Numbered from the stretch's first letter, positions 1-11,843 are shown. The stretch: 64,000 nucleotides of DNA from Planctomycetaceae bacterium (GCA_900299185.1 OMIV01000254.1:19754-83753), one strand, 5' to 3'. A program made the numbers and translations. The notes: generated by a model from the letters alone, not told the origin.

Positions 1-1
1 T

Positions 2-706
2 GCCGAGCTGCATCAGCTCTTTGCCGATGGCATCGTGAAGCACGGACCATTTGCCGGGCTGAAGTATCCTCTGCTAGCGAGCATCGGCAGTGCTCTGTAT
101 CCGAAGTTACTCGGTTGCTACGAAGCCGAAATCCAGGACTGGGTCGAAGTCATCTGTAACACAGATTACTCCGAGATCGTCGACGTCGGATGCGCGGAAG
201 GCTTCTATGCCGTCGGTCTCGCACGGCGAATTTCAGATGCGAGAGTCTTCGCTTACGACACGGACCCAGAAGCCCAGCGAATGACAACCTTGATGGCCGC
301 TGCGAATGGCGTGGCCGATCGAGTCACCGCTCGCGGAACCTTTGCGGCGGGAGATATCACCAGCATCCCCGTGCGACGCCGAGGACTCTTGGTCTGCGAT
401 TGCGAAGGTCACGAGAGGAACATCTTCACCGCTGAAACGCTCTCGCTGTTCGCCGACTGGGACATCCTCATCGAGACCCACGACCTCTTCGACATCACGA
501 TCTCCACCAACCTCGCACGATTGTTCGCAACCACGCATTCCTTGCGAACAGCCATCAGCAAGGACGACATCCAAAAGGTGAAGACCTATCGCTATCCCGA
601 GCTAGAAGGGCTCGACCTCCGCACGCGCCATTCCATCGTCTCGGAATACCGGCCATCGCTGATGGAGTGGTTCTTCCTCACGCCGTTGTCGAAGCCAGCT
701 CCTTAG
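2..706 (+). CDS. FkbM-like SAM-dependent methyltransferase, 5' end outside the window
   Basis: The frame is open from base 2 to a TAG stop ending at 706, and the first in-window start is a GTG at 35, so the gene probably begins upstream of the window. A SAM-binding motif I is visible (VDVGCAEG), followed by an acidic strand end (AYDTDPEA). Further on, CDCEGHE resembles the D-x-EG-H/Y-E signature of FkbM-type methyltransferases. These enzymes usually methylate small molecules or sugars; the substrate here is unknown. There is no signal peptide or membrane segment in the visible part. The methyltransferase call is firm; the FkbM assignment rests on a single short motif. Confidence 0.72.
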   Translation, partial: AELHQLFADGIVKHGPFAGLKYPLLASIGSALYPKLLGCYEAEIQDWVEVICNTDYSEIVDVGCAEGFYAVGLARRISDARVFAYDTDPEAQRMTTLMAAANGVADRVTARGTFAAGDITSIPVRRRGLLVCDCEGHERNIFTAETLSLFADWDILIETHDLFDITISTNLARLFATTHSLRTAISKDDIQKVKTYRYPELEGLDLRTRHSIVSEYRPSLMEWFFLTPLSKPAP

Positions 707-724
707 CCATACAAGCTCGAAAAT

Positions 725-810
725 GTCTCACGCAGAGGCGCGGGGAACGCAGCGGGAAGCTGCCAACCTAGTCTTTCTCTCCGCGTCCCCTGTGCCTCTG
801 CGTGAGAGAC
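725..810. repeat. Long imperfect inverted repeat with CACGCAGAGGC arms
   Basis: The left arm (725-746) and right arm (786-808) are near-complementary, both containing CACGCAGAGGC or its complement, with a weaker paired zone inside and a loop around 765-770. It lies in the 286-base gap between the methyltransferase and ligA, 19 bases after the former's stop. The wording resembles intergenic CGCAGAGGCG-type repeats that I recall from many environmental bacterial genomes, which is memory and not a search. It could act as a terminator or be a mobile palindromic repeat. Confidence 0.6.
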
Positions 811-905
811 TTCTGGCCTTCCTCCATTCGTGTTGAAAGCAAATCTGTAGAACCACATTTGGGAACAGTCGAAAAGCAATTTCTCGATCCGCGACCGACG
901 CATGA

Positions 906-3547
<2,642 letters not shown>

Positions 3548-3562
3548 GTCGCTCAGTGGCAG

Positions 3563-6325
3563 CTAGCGTTGCAGACCAACGTAGAAGCTGAAGATTCGCT
3601 CGTTGTCGTTGCGTTCGGACAAGAGTGGGAAGCCGAAGTCGAAGGCCAACGGTGCTGGGCCCATCATCGGAATCACCAGTCTCAAACCAAAGCCCGCTGA
3701 CATACGGAAGCGGCTGGCCGACAAGTGGCTCTTGTCCAATTCGACCGAGCCAAAGTCCGTGAAGGCCACGGCCTTGATCATGTCGTCGGCAGTCAGAGGC
3801 ACGGAGTATTCGACCGAGCCCAAATACATCGCGTCACCGCCGATACGAATGCCTTGATCCAGCGGGCTGACGCCGCGGAATGCAAAGCCTCGGAACGATT
3901 GATAGCCACCGGCATAGAACCGTTCGAAGAGCGGTGTGCCGTTATCAGACCAACCCACTTCACCATGCACGCTCAAGACTTGCTTACCTTGTCCGTCGAG
4001 CCGTTCATAAGTCGTGAAGTATTGAGTTCCCTGTAGTTCCATGCGCGGATAGACGAACTCGCCGAAACCTTGTTCGAATGCCGCTTCAACAAAGTGACCT
4101 TCCGTTGGGAAGAACGACGAGTCGCGAGTGTCGTGAGTCAGCGAAACACGCGCGGTGGTCAGTGCGTTCGAGCCTTTGACCTGCTTCATCATGGGAGTCA
4201 GCGAGGCGTTCGGAATGGCGAAGTTGTCGAGCGTCACGCTTTCGGCACGCAGGGCTCCGGTGATCGACCACCACTTATCGATTTGCTTACCGAGCGTCAG
4301 ACGTCCGCCCGCTCGTTCTTCATCCCAACCCGGCAAGAACCGTTGGTAATAGAAGCCGCTAACGCCGAAGTTGTAGTCCGTGTCGAGGAAGTAAGGATCA
4401 TTCCAACTCACCATGTAGCGGCTGACGATTTGGCCTGGCATCGCTTCCAACCGGAAGCGTTGTCCGTCGCCTCGGAAGGCCGTGCCTTCAACCCAGTCAC
4501 GCCAACTGGTGGGGATGCGAGTGATGTCGAAGTTGTTCTCTTCGAGTGTGAACTGACCGACGACACCAGCATTGCTATTCACACCGGCGCCAAACATCAG
4601 CCGTCCGGTTTGAGCCTCAGTCACATGCACATCGATGTCGACTTCCGATGGACGTTCGAGGGCTCGTGAATACGGGCCTTCCAAACTGCCATAGGGATCG
4701 CCGCCATTGTTGTTCTCGAAAAGAAAGTTTCTCGGCGAGGTCTGAGCGACCATCGCATCTTGCCCGCGAATGATCGTTTCAAAGTCTTGAGCGGATCGAG
4801 CTCGCGGCATGACATGCACTTCTTCTCGATCAGCGTCAGCGTCGAGCGTTTCAATTGAGTCGCGATTGACTTCGTGGTCGTAGCTCTGGCCACGAGCCAC
4901 TTTGCCGTGAGTCTTCGTCGGCTTCTTCTCGTCGACCTTGCTGATGTCGATACGCGGCGCGTTCGGTCCGTTGTTGTCCCAAATCTGACCTCGCAGCCGA
5001 GACTTGCTCTTAGCGATCAACTGCGGATTGGCGAGATCTCCGGGAGCAACCAACAACGGGTTTAACACCACGGGCTCGCGAGTATGCGGCACTCCACCGG
5101 GCGCGGCGATATGCACATCGATGTTGCGAATCGTGTAGGGTCGGTCTTCGTCGATCATGTAGACGATATCAACGATGCCCTTCTCACCGGGAATGAACTT
5201 AGGAGTCGGCTCGACCTTCGCAAACAAGCGTCCGAGGTTGCCGTACTTCTCGCGCATGCGTTCCACGTCTTTGTTGAGGAACCGCGCATTGAACTTGTCG
5301 CCGGGATTCAGCTCCGAACCACCTAGCAGATCTTCGTTCGTGAAGATCTCGTTGCCTTCCATCAGGATGTTGCGAACGGTGTAGCGCGGACCTTCACTGA
5401 TCGTGTAGGAGTAAGTCGCGCGAGCATCGACGCGCGGGATGTATTGGTTCTCGGGAATGATGTGGAAGTTGTTCTTCGCCACAGACACATCCTTGCTGAC
5501 CTTCACGTCGAAGTAACCCAGCGAGGTGTAATAGTCCTTCAACGAAACCAGGTCGTCGGGCAATGTCGATTCATCGTACTTGCCACCGAACAACGAGATG
5601 TCGAAGAACGCCGTCTTGGACTTCAGCTTGGTCTTCAAGACTCCATCACTGAAGGCTTCATTCCCCTCGAATTCAACGTCTGAAACGATCGTTCGATCGC
5701 CTTCATCAATCGAGAAGATGACATCGCGATCCTTGGTATCGTCGCCTGACTCCAACGTGACTTTGGCGTTCGGGCAGGACTTCTTCTCGTGGTAGTAACG
5801 CTCGATCGCCCGCGCCGCAGAACGGTTCATGGAGACGTCATACGGCGAGCCCGGCTCGATATTGATCTGTTTCAACAACGTCTTCGTGCGGACCTTGTTG
5901 TTGCCTTTGACTTCGACGCTCTTCACGACCGGTCGTTCCACAACTCGGAAGACGAGAATCAGACCACGATCACTCATGCGATAACGACGTTCGACGCTGT
6001 AGAACCAGCGTGTGGCATACAAGGCTCGCAAGTCTTCCTTGATGACTCGCTCGTCCGCTGGTCGGCTGCGTTGGGACTTAATGAGACCCAAGATCGCACC
6101 GGTTTCAATGGTCACATTGCCTTCAATCAAGATGTCTTCAATGACGTCTTTGACTGGTGGTTCCTCGGGCCGAGAGACGATGTTAGGAGCATCATCCGGC
6201 GACTGTCCGCGGATGAACGGCACCGACTGACAACCAACGAGCGAACCGGCAAGTAGCAGCACGGCCGCGAATGTCAGTCGCAGGCCGAACAGCATGCGCA
6301 AGAAGCCGAGATGGCGGTGGGACAT
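3563..6325 (-). CDS. bamA: Outer membrane assembly factor BamA (Omp85), lipobox variant
   Basis: Omp85 proteins insert beta-barrel proteins into the outer membrane. I take the ATG at 6325, because residues 12-32 then form a lipoprotein signal ending in SLVGC (Cys32); a TTG at 6385 would add 20 residues. Several POTRA-like units follow (for example DILIEGNVTIETGAILGLI, SVEVKGNNKVRTKTLL, DVEFEGNEAFSDGVLKTKL, ILMEGNEIFTNEDLL). A charged, low-complexity linker of roughly 130 residues, rich in Asp, Glu, Arg and Asn, separates the POTRA region from the C-terminal barrel (VSLTHDTRDSSFFPTEGHF, FYAGGYQSFRGFAFRGV). A lipid-anchored BamA is unlike the E. coli protein. Presence of the gene argues for a true outer membrane. 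No clear Shine-Dalgarno sequence is visible at any candidate start. Confidence 0.92.
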   Translation of the reverse strand: MSHRHLGFLRMLFGLRLTFAAVLLLAGSLVGCQSVPFIRGQSPDDAPNIVSRPEEPPVKDVIEDILIEGNVTIETGAILGLIKSQRSRPADERVIKEDLRALYATRWFYSVERRYRMSDRGLILVFRVVERPVVKSVEVKGNNKVRTKTLLKQINIEPGSPYDVSMNRSAARAIERYYHEKKSCPNAKVTLESGDDTKDRDVIFSIDEGDRTIVSDVEFEGNEAFSDGVLKTKLKSKTAFFDISLFGGKYDESTLPDDLVSLKDYYTSLGYFDVKVSKDVSVAKNNFHIIPENQYIPRVDARATYSYTISEGPRYTVRNILMEGNEIFTNEDLLGGSELNPGDKFNARFLNKDVERMREKYGNLGRLFAKVEPTPKFIPGEKGIVDIVYMIDEDRPYTIRNIDVHIAAPGGVPHTREPVVLNPLLVAPGDLANPQLIAKSKSRLRGQIWDNNGPNAPRIDISKVDEKKPTKTHGKVARGQSYDHEVNRDSIETLDADADREEVHVMPRARSAQDFETIIRGQDAMVAQTSPRNFLFENNNGGDPYGSLEGPYSRALERPSEVDIDVHVTEAQTGRLMFGAGVNSNAGVVGQFTLEENNFDITRIPTSWRDWVEGTAFRGDGQRFRLEAMPGQIVSRYMVSWNDPYFLDTDYNFGVSGFYYQRFLPGWDEERAGGRLTLGKQIDKWWSITGALRAESVTLDNFAIPNASLTPMMKQVKGSNALTTARVSLTHDTRDSSFFPTEGHFVEAAFEQGFGEFVYPRMELQGTQYFTTYERLDGQGKQVLSVHGEVGWSDNGTPLFERFYAGGYQSFRGFAFRGVSPLDQGIRIGGDAMYLGSVEYSVPLTADDMIKAVAFTDFGSVELDKSHLSASRFRMSAGFGLRLVIPMMGPAPLAFDFGFPLLSERNDNERIFSFYVGLQR

Positions 6326-6754
6326 CGCAAGAGTCTCGAAAAGAGATGAGGCAGGAGTTGCGAACGCGCAGAGGAGAGCGATCAAAAGAAGGGAACGTAT
6401 CAGTAGCCCAAATCTTCAAATCGCGACAAGACGAGTTTGAAACTCACTCATCTCATGTGCTCAACGCAGTCTGCTGAAGTTCAACGCCACCTCATTCGAA
6501 GGTCGCAGAGTCCGTTCAAGCTTGTGACTCTGGCTGTCGGGTCACTCGCATGACGACATGTAGTCCTGCTCTGGTTGTCAATGACTTCTGAAATGAGCAT
6601 TGCGCATAGCTTTCAACTTTCTGCACGAGTCTTCTCACTATTAGTTTGCCGCCCCCGTCGCGAATCACTCGGGCATGTTTGATTTGCGCAGGTCTCTTTA
6701 TCGCGAGCAGTCGCACTTGTGGCAGGACTGCGTTGGCTCGACTGAGAGTCTCAA
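6326..6754. other. 429-base divergent intergenic region, bamA / SHD1 gene
   Basis: This region separates divergently transcribed bamA and the SHD1 gene and must hold both promoters. I see no RNA gene, no strong hairpin and no convincing start-stop frame. Its first 60 bases include the alternative TTG-initiated extension of bamA. Confidence 0.5.
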
Positions 6755-7864
6755 ATGCAAAAGATCATTCGCGCGTTGTTCTTGTTGGTGGCGATGTCCG
6801 TACCGCTCTTGGCTCAGGCCGAGATTCGGACCTTTCGAGAGGTCAACGGTCGAAGTCACACCGGCACTTTCCAAAAGGTGCAAGGTGACAAGGTTCATCT
6901 GCGTGTCCGCAACAAGACTTCGATGATTTCTTTCTGGTCGCTTTCAAAAGACGACCAGCTCTACGTGCTGGAGCAAGCTAAGTCCGATCCCCTCGTCGCT
7001 TCGAATTTGAAGGCCGCAGAACCTCCTCGCGATTGGATCGACTCGCGCGGCAATAAGTCGATGGCGCGCTTCATCGAAGTGAAGCCCGGCGCGACCGTCG
7101 TTCTGGCGATTGATGGCAATAAGTCCGAGTTCCCTTTCGAGAACTTCTCGAAGACCGATCAGGACTACATCCGCGGCCAAGTGCTCGGCACTGACGCCGC
7201 AAAGCATCTGCCGGAAGACACCAAACCAGCAGGGAACCCAACACCTCAACCAAGCCAGGGCGTGCCGCCATCCGCCTTGGGGCAGATTAACATCCCGCAA
7301 TTTGTCCCCGGTGGAATCAGATCACCCTCGATTCCCTCAGCAGGCCACGGCGCGATGCCACCATCTGTGCCCGGCGTTCCCAACACACCAACGTTTCCAG
7401 CAGCCGGTCATGCCGCAACTCCGTCTGGCATTCCCGGATCGACGTTTCCAACAACATCGACCACGGGCAGCATTCCAGGGCACAACGCCACTCCGCCAAG
7501 TCCTGCACCTGCCACGAGCTTGCCGCCCACTACCAACCCAACGACGCCGCCCATGCATGCGGCTGCAGCGCCGGCGCCTCGAGCCCCAACGCCGCCGCCA
7601 TCAACGACAAATCGTCCCACTCCATTTGGGTCATCCGACACTGTCGCGGTCTATCGCTGTTCTCGCTGCAACAAGGAAGTCACGAACTCCGCAACTCGAT
7701 GCCCGCACTGCAGCGCCCAGTTCGACTATGTCGAAGACGAAAACGGCAATCGCACATCGACCACTTACGGCTCCTCACGCAACGTCGGAAAAGCGCTGCG
7801 AGCAATCGTGGTGATCGCCGTTGGAATTGGCGGATTCCTCTACCGCAAACTCAGCAGTTCGTGA
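6755..7864 (+). CDS. SHD1-domain exported protein with C-terminal zinc ribbon and membrane helix
   Basis: A 369-residue protein with a signal peptide (cleavage probably after AQA, residue 22) and two tandem SHD1-like modules: residues about 24-75 (TFREVNGRSHTGTFQKV, FWSLSKDDQLYVL) and 88-145 (DWIDSRGNKSMARFIEV, FENFSKTDQDYI). A Pro/Thr/Ser-rich linker of about 150 residues contains repeated PSVPG/PSGIPG-like units. A CxxC-CxxC zinc ribbon (CSRCNKE and CPHCSAQ, about 301-322) precedes a final hydrophobic helix (ALRAIVVIAVGIGGF) and a short basic tail. SHD1 modules are abundant in Planctomycetes, usually of unknown function. If the signal peptide is used, the ribbon lies on the outer face of the membrane, which is odd for zinc ribbons. 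Confidence 0.75.
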   Translation: MQKIIRALFLLVAMSVPLLAQAEIRTFREVNGRSHTGTFQKVQGDKVHLRVRNKTSMISFWSLSKDDQLYVLEQAKSDPLVASNLKAAEPPRDWIDSRGNKSMARFIEVKPGATVVLAIDGNKSEFPFENFSKTDQDYIRGQVLGTDAAKHLPEDTKPAGNPTPQPSQGVPPSALGQINIPQFVPGGIRSPSIPSAGHGAMPPSVPGVPNTPTFPAAGHAATPSGIPGSTFPTTSTTGSIPGHNATPPSPAPATSLPPTTNPTTPPMHAAAAPAPRAPTPPPSTTNRPTPFGSSDTVAVYRCSRCNKEVTNSATRCPHCSAQFDYVEDENGNRTSTTYGSSRNVGKALRAIVVIAVGIGGFLYRKLSSS

Positions 7865-7916
7865 TTGTTCGTCGAACCAACAGGCTTGATGTTGTCAGCC
7901 GCATCAAGCCTGCGAC

Positions 7917-9047
7917 CTATCCCGCCATCCGAGCTTTCAACCAGGCGTAGATCGTCTTTCCAATCTGTTGATAGCCCGCAGCATTGGGATGCACTCCGTT
8001 GTCCTCGGGGTAGCCGTCGGTGGCATCCAAGTTGAGCTGCGTCGGTATGACAAACACCTTCTCGTGGTCGCGCTTCAGGAAGTGCAGTAACTGCTTTTCG
8101 ACCAAGCGATGTTGAATGCGACGCCAGCCCCAGCGCGGATAGCGGTCCTTGTAGTTGGCATAGAACGCGGCATCGCGACTGTTGCCAGGTGTAGTAAGAC
8201 AGACACCAATCTGAGCCTCGGGAGCTGCGCGACGAAACTCGGCAATCAGCTTGTCGGCTTCTTTGAAGACGCCATCAATTCGCACATCGAGGTTCACGGC
8301 ATCGTCGGGATTGAATCCAAAGCAGTCGTTGATCCCCAACATGACGGTGATGAAGTTTGGAGTCTTGCCGCCCGTTCGCTCGGCGAAGTACCGCGCGACA
8401 TCGAGCTTGGCTTGGGGAGGCTCGCCGACTCCAAACACAAACGGGCTGCTGCCGCGATAGCCCGGCTCGGGATTCTTCGGATCGAACTTCGTATTGAACG
8501 CTGCCCACGTCCAGCCTCCGTAACCTTCATGGACCACGCCCGGCTTAACTCCTGCAGGCTGATGAGTGCCGATCATCTGCCACTTGGGATTGCTGGGCAG
8601 TGATAGCAAGCGAGCGATCTCGTTGGGATATGCCGACGCATGAGTCAGGCTGTCTCCGACAATGAGCAGCGTAATGTCTTTGTCATGACCTGAGTTGCCG
8701 GGAACAACTCGTACGTGAGTCTGCGCTTCTTCAACGACCTTCCCTGCTTCGTCTTTGACCTTCAGCTTGAGCGGGACCGTCCCCACTTCTTGAGCGGTGG
8801 CCTTTATCGTCCAACGGCGCGGTTCGACCTTCCCCAGCGAACACTCCACTTCGAAGCTGACCTTCTGACCGTCCGCGACCAAGACGGTGTTCTCGAAGTA
8901 CAGACTCATGTCGACATCGGGCACCGCATAAATCGTCGGAGGCAATGTGAGTCGAAATGGTCGAGCCTTGGAATCCGCGACATCTTGAGCCGACGTCGCC
9001 TGAAGCCCAACAGCCAGCAACAACACAGACATCCAATAGCGAACCAT
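7917..9047 (-). CDS. Secreted SGNH/GDSL-family hydrolase
   Basis: Secreted serine esterase-like protein of 376 residues. The reverse frame is open up to 9479, but the ATG at 9047 gives a clean signal peptide (MVRYWMSVLLLAVGLQATSA), so I start there. An N-terminal beta-sandwich-like region of about 110 residues precedes the SGNH domain: block I LLIVGDSLTHASA with the catalytic Ser, block III VMLGINDCFG with the Asn, and block V DNGVHPNAAGY with the His. The position three before the His, normally Asp, is Asn here, with Asp one residue earlier. It may deacetylate sugars, as many planctomycete SGNH proteins are thought to do, but the substrate is unknown. It is convergent with the SHD1 gene. Confidence 0.87.
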   Translation of the reverse strand: MVRYWMSVLLLAVGLQATSAQDVADSKARPFRLTLPPTIYAVPDVDMSLYFENTVLVADGQKVSFEVECSLGKVEPRRWTIKATAQEVGTVPLKLKVKDEAGKVVEEAQTHVRVVPGNSGHDKDITLLIVGDSLTHASAYPNEIARLLSLPSNPKWQMIGTHQPAGVKPGVVHEGYGGWTWAAFNTKFDPKNPEPGYRGSSPFVFGVGEPPQAKLDVARYFAERTGGKTPNFITVMLGINDCFGFNPDDAVNLDVRIDGVFKEADKLIAEFRRAAPEAQIGVCLTTPGNSRDAAFYANYKDRYPRWGWRRIQHRLVEKQLLHFLKRDHEKVFVIPTQLNLDATDGYPEDNGVHPNAAGYQQIGKTIYAWLKARMAG

Positions 9048-9492
9048 GAGTGCCCCTTTGAGAAGAATGAAACGTCTCTCCGCAACGTATCGCTGCGACT
9101 GCGAGATCTCGACTCGAACGACAAGCTCACGATGAGATCGCTCCAACACTCGCCCAACGAGAACACCAAACTCGAATGGGGAATCAGTCGGCAAGTCGAA
9201 CCGGCACGCCTTCGATGTGTTAGCTTCAGAGTCATCGCGATCGATGCGAATGCAGGGGCAGCCAACAGTTGGCTCGACAATCGAACGACTCTTCATCGGA
9301 GAATCGTCCGTGACAGGTTCGATCCAAGCAACACGGTCTGTGATTCGTCGCAATGGCAATTTCCCATTGCTATCGTCCTGCCCGCGTTGAAAGTTGTATC
9401 GGGCCAATCGTGGAGAAGTTCGGTCGCACAATGCAGAGCACGCAGGGATGCACTCTCGCAATCGCCGCAGCCGCAGCAACTAAGGAACCGCA
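9048..9492. other. 445-base divergent intergenic region
   Basis: Divergent promoter region between the SGNH hydrolase and the phosphatase gene. The reverse strand stays open for 144 codons here, but the translation is Arg/Ser/Cys-rich and matches nothing I know, so I treat it as non-coding. No hairpin terminator or RNA gene was seen. Confidence 0.45.
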
Positions 9493-10692
9493 ATGCGAAT
9501 TCTCGTCGGATGGGACAACGACTCCGAGATCGACTTGATCTCGATGTACCTCGGAGTTGATGGCAGCGATGTTGTGACGGCACTCGGCCCCGAGGCCATC
9601 AAGGCGCAAATCACCAGCGGAGAGCGATTCGATGTGGTGTTGCTCGCCATCAACATGCCCACTGCTGATGACGGCTACGACATCTTTCAGCAGCTGCGAA
9701 TGGAGTCGCTCGACATTCCGATTGTCGGTGCTTGCCAGCCTCAAGAAGTCTTCCGCATCGTGCGTTTCATGGCCAACGGCATGAACGGCTACGTCATCCG
9801 CGACGGCGCGGGCGACTACATGTTTATGTTGCAGACCATTCTCGAAAGTACCGTTGATGCCGTGCGAGCAGCTCGCGAACAACAACTCGCAGCCAAGCTG
9901 CGAGAAGAAGTCGACAGCGTTCGCAAGCTGCAAGAAAGCGTCATTCCTCGGCACATCGAAGCACCGTCGGGATATCAGATTCGTGGTCGCTACGAGCCGT
10001 CTCAGATTCGAGTCGTCGGCGGTCAAGCTGTCACGATGGCCGGAGGAGACTACTACGACATCTTCACGCTGCCGGATAACAGCATTGTGTTACTCGTCGG
10101 CGACGCCTCGGGTCACGGTATGAAGGCCGCGATGTCGATCATGACGATGCACACGCTCGTCCGCATGATTCGATCTCAGCGCTACGCCGACACGGCGCAT
10201 TTCGTCACCGAGATCAACAAGCAACTTTGCGAACAAACCATCGTCAGTGAGGAAGGCGGCTTCATCACTCTGCTGTATGCGATCTTCAACCCCGAGACGC
10301 GCGTCATTCAGTGGACCTCAGCCGGACACCCGCCGCCATTCATTCAAGACTTCTCGAAGGGCACGGTCGAAGCTCTGGGCGATAAAGATGTCGGCGGTCT
10401 GCCTTTGGCCGTCACGGAATTCGCCGAGTACGAGACCTATCACAATGTCTTGCCCGAAGACTGTCGGCTGCTGCTCTTCACCGACGGACTGGAAGAAGCC
10501 TTCCCCGAAGCCAAAAAGGACGCGCACCATCAGTTCGGCTTTGAAGGCATCATGAACACGATGCGATGCAACACCGAGAAATCGATCGACGAATTGCTGC
10601 AAGCTCTGTTCGATGATTCGAACGCCTTCACCGAAGGCAGCGGGCGTCACGACGACACGTCGGTTGTCTTGCTGGAACGCCGCAGTCACTAA
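9493..10692 (+). CDS. SpoIIE/RsbU-type PP2C phosphatase with degenerate receiver domain
   Basis: A 399-residue cytoplasmic regulator. Residues 1-120 have a response-regulator fold (MRILVGWDNDSEIDL), but the phosphoacceptor position is Ala52 (VVLLAINMP instead of D-x-x-MP), the Thr/Ser strand reads IVGACQP and the usual Lys is replaced in YVIRDG, so phosphorylation is unlikely. A helical linker (about 120-155) leads into a PPM-type phosphatase with metal-binding motifs GGDYYDIF, GDASGHGMKAAMS, TSAGHPPPF, LLLFTDGLEEA and HDDTSVVLL. Such proteins usually dephosphorylate an anti-sigma-factor antagonist; no partner genes lie nearby. A good hairpin terminator follows at 10735. Confidence 0.9.
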   Translation: MRILVGWDNDSEIDLISMYLGVDGSDVVTALGPEAIKAQITSGERFDVVLLAINMPTADDGYDIFQQLRMESLDIPIVGACQPQEVFRIVRFMANGMNGYVIRDGAGDYMFMLQTILESTVDAVRAAREQQLAAKLREEVDSVRKLQESVIPRHIEAPSGYQIRGRYEPSQIRVVGGQAVTMAGGDYYDIFTLPDNSIVLLVGDASGHGMKAAMSIMTMHTLVRMIRSQRYADTAHFVTEINKQLCEQTIVSEEGGFITLLYAIFNPETRVIQWTSAGHPPPFIQDFSKGTVEALGDKDVGGLPLAVTEFAEYETYHNVLPEDCRLLLFTDGLEEAFPEAKKDAHHQFGFEGIMNTMRCNTEKSIDELLQALFDDSNAFTEGSGRHDDTSVVLLERRSH

Positions 10693-10734
10693 GAGCGAGT
10701 TCGTTGCTCTGCGGTTGTCTTTGTCTGATCTCGA

Positions 10735-10778
10735 AACGAGGCACGTCTTTCTCATGAAGGCCGTGCCTCGTTCGTTTT
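10735..10778 (+). terminator. Rho-independent terminator after the SpoIIE-type phosphatase
   Basis: An 11-bp perfect stem (AACGAGGCACG at 10735-10745 with CGTGCCTCGTT at 10762-10772) encloses a 16-base loop and is followed by CGTTTT. It begins 43 bases after the stop of the phosphatase gene and could also stop reverse transcription of the methyltransferase pseudogene. Confidence 0.75.
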
Positions 10779-10814
10779 ACGAGTTCGCGGCATCCGTCAT
10801 GACAAGCCGACTTT

Positions 10815-11843
10815 CAGGACTTCGTCGCTGGCTTCCGAGCCACAACGGTCAGCCGTCCGCCTTGATGTAGCCACGCCAACACGATGGCCAGCGGAGCCAA
10901 GATCAACTGCCACCACAACGTCGATGATTCGCCCAATTCAAGACGCGCTGAGCCGACCGGCTGCGCGGAAACCAGCGGGTCAGCACGATGCCCACGCTGG
11001 TAACCACGTTGAGCAAGTTCCGCTGATGAATGATGTCGATGCGATCGTAGCCGCAGTCAGCCAGCAGACTTCGCAGACGTCGAGGCGTGAAGTGCTGCAA
11101 GTGACGTGGCAGCTCCCAAACCATCCACGACTTCCCGGAGACGTAAGGCTCCCAACAAGCCACGTTCGGCACACTGAAAACCAACCAGCCATCTGTTTTG
11201 AGAGTTCGCCGCAGCTCAACCAACGTCTCGCGCGGATTGGTCAGATGCTCGATCACCATCCACGCAAAGGCCGCGTCAAAAGCGTCGCTCTCCAATTGAG
11301 CAGACTCCAACATTCCCACGTGGATCGAGAAGCCTCGACGCTGTGCCTCTGCTGCCGCCGTTGCCACAGGCTCGATGCCGCGAGGTTGCCAACCGGCTGC
11401 TCGTAACTTCTCAAGGAACGCACCGGTCGCGCAACCCAACTCAACCGCAGTGGCCCCTTGGTTCGGCAAAGGCGGCATGAAGTCGGCGTAGGTCTTCGTC
11501 AGCCAGTAATACAGCGATCTCAAGCCAGGAACGGCTCGCGCCAACGGCGAGAGATACCAAGGCCGCCGCGCAGGTGATGAAGTGGTCGAGGATGACGAAC
11601 TCGAAGCGCTCGTTTCATGAGGTCCTAATGAGCCGGGTAGCAATTCAAGATCGTCTCAGGCGTGGGCCGGGGATCCATGTAAAGATGGCTACAGTCCAAG
11701 CACCGCACGATCTGAAACTCGCCCGGCAGCCCGCAGAGCACGTCTTTGTTTTTGAGATAGGCACGAGAGCGCGTCGAATTGCATAACGGGCAAGGCTTAC
11801 TCTCTAACTCAATCACCACTGAAGTTGGTTCAGCCATCATCAA
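10815..11843 (-). pseudogene. Class I SAM methyltransferase with N-terminal zinc-binding domain, two frameshifts
   Basis: Three pieces in different frames form one protein of about 340 residues. The first (11843 to 11625) holds a zinc motif pair (CPLCNS and CLDC) and MDPRPTPETILNCYPAH, then hits TAG. The second frame continues from about 11630 with SAM motif I (AVELGCATGAFLEKL), FAWMVIEHLTNPRETL and QHFTPRRLRSLL, then ends early at 10903. The true C-terminus lies in a third frame from about 10940 to a TGA at 10815 (WWQLILAPLAIVLAWLHQ, GGRLTVVARK). One-base losses near 11626 and 10942 would restore the whole gene. Relatives methylate sugar or cell-surface precursors. Either the gene is decayed or the consensus is wrong at both places. 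Confidence 0.83.

Noticed and set aside
9048..9479. 144-codon reverse extension of the SGNH hydrolase
   Set aside because: The signal peptide begins at 9047; the extension has no recognisable feature.
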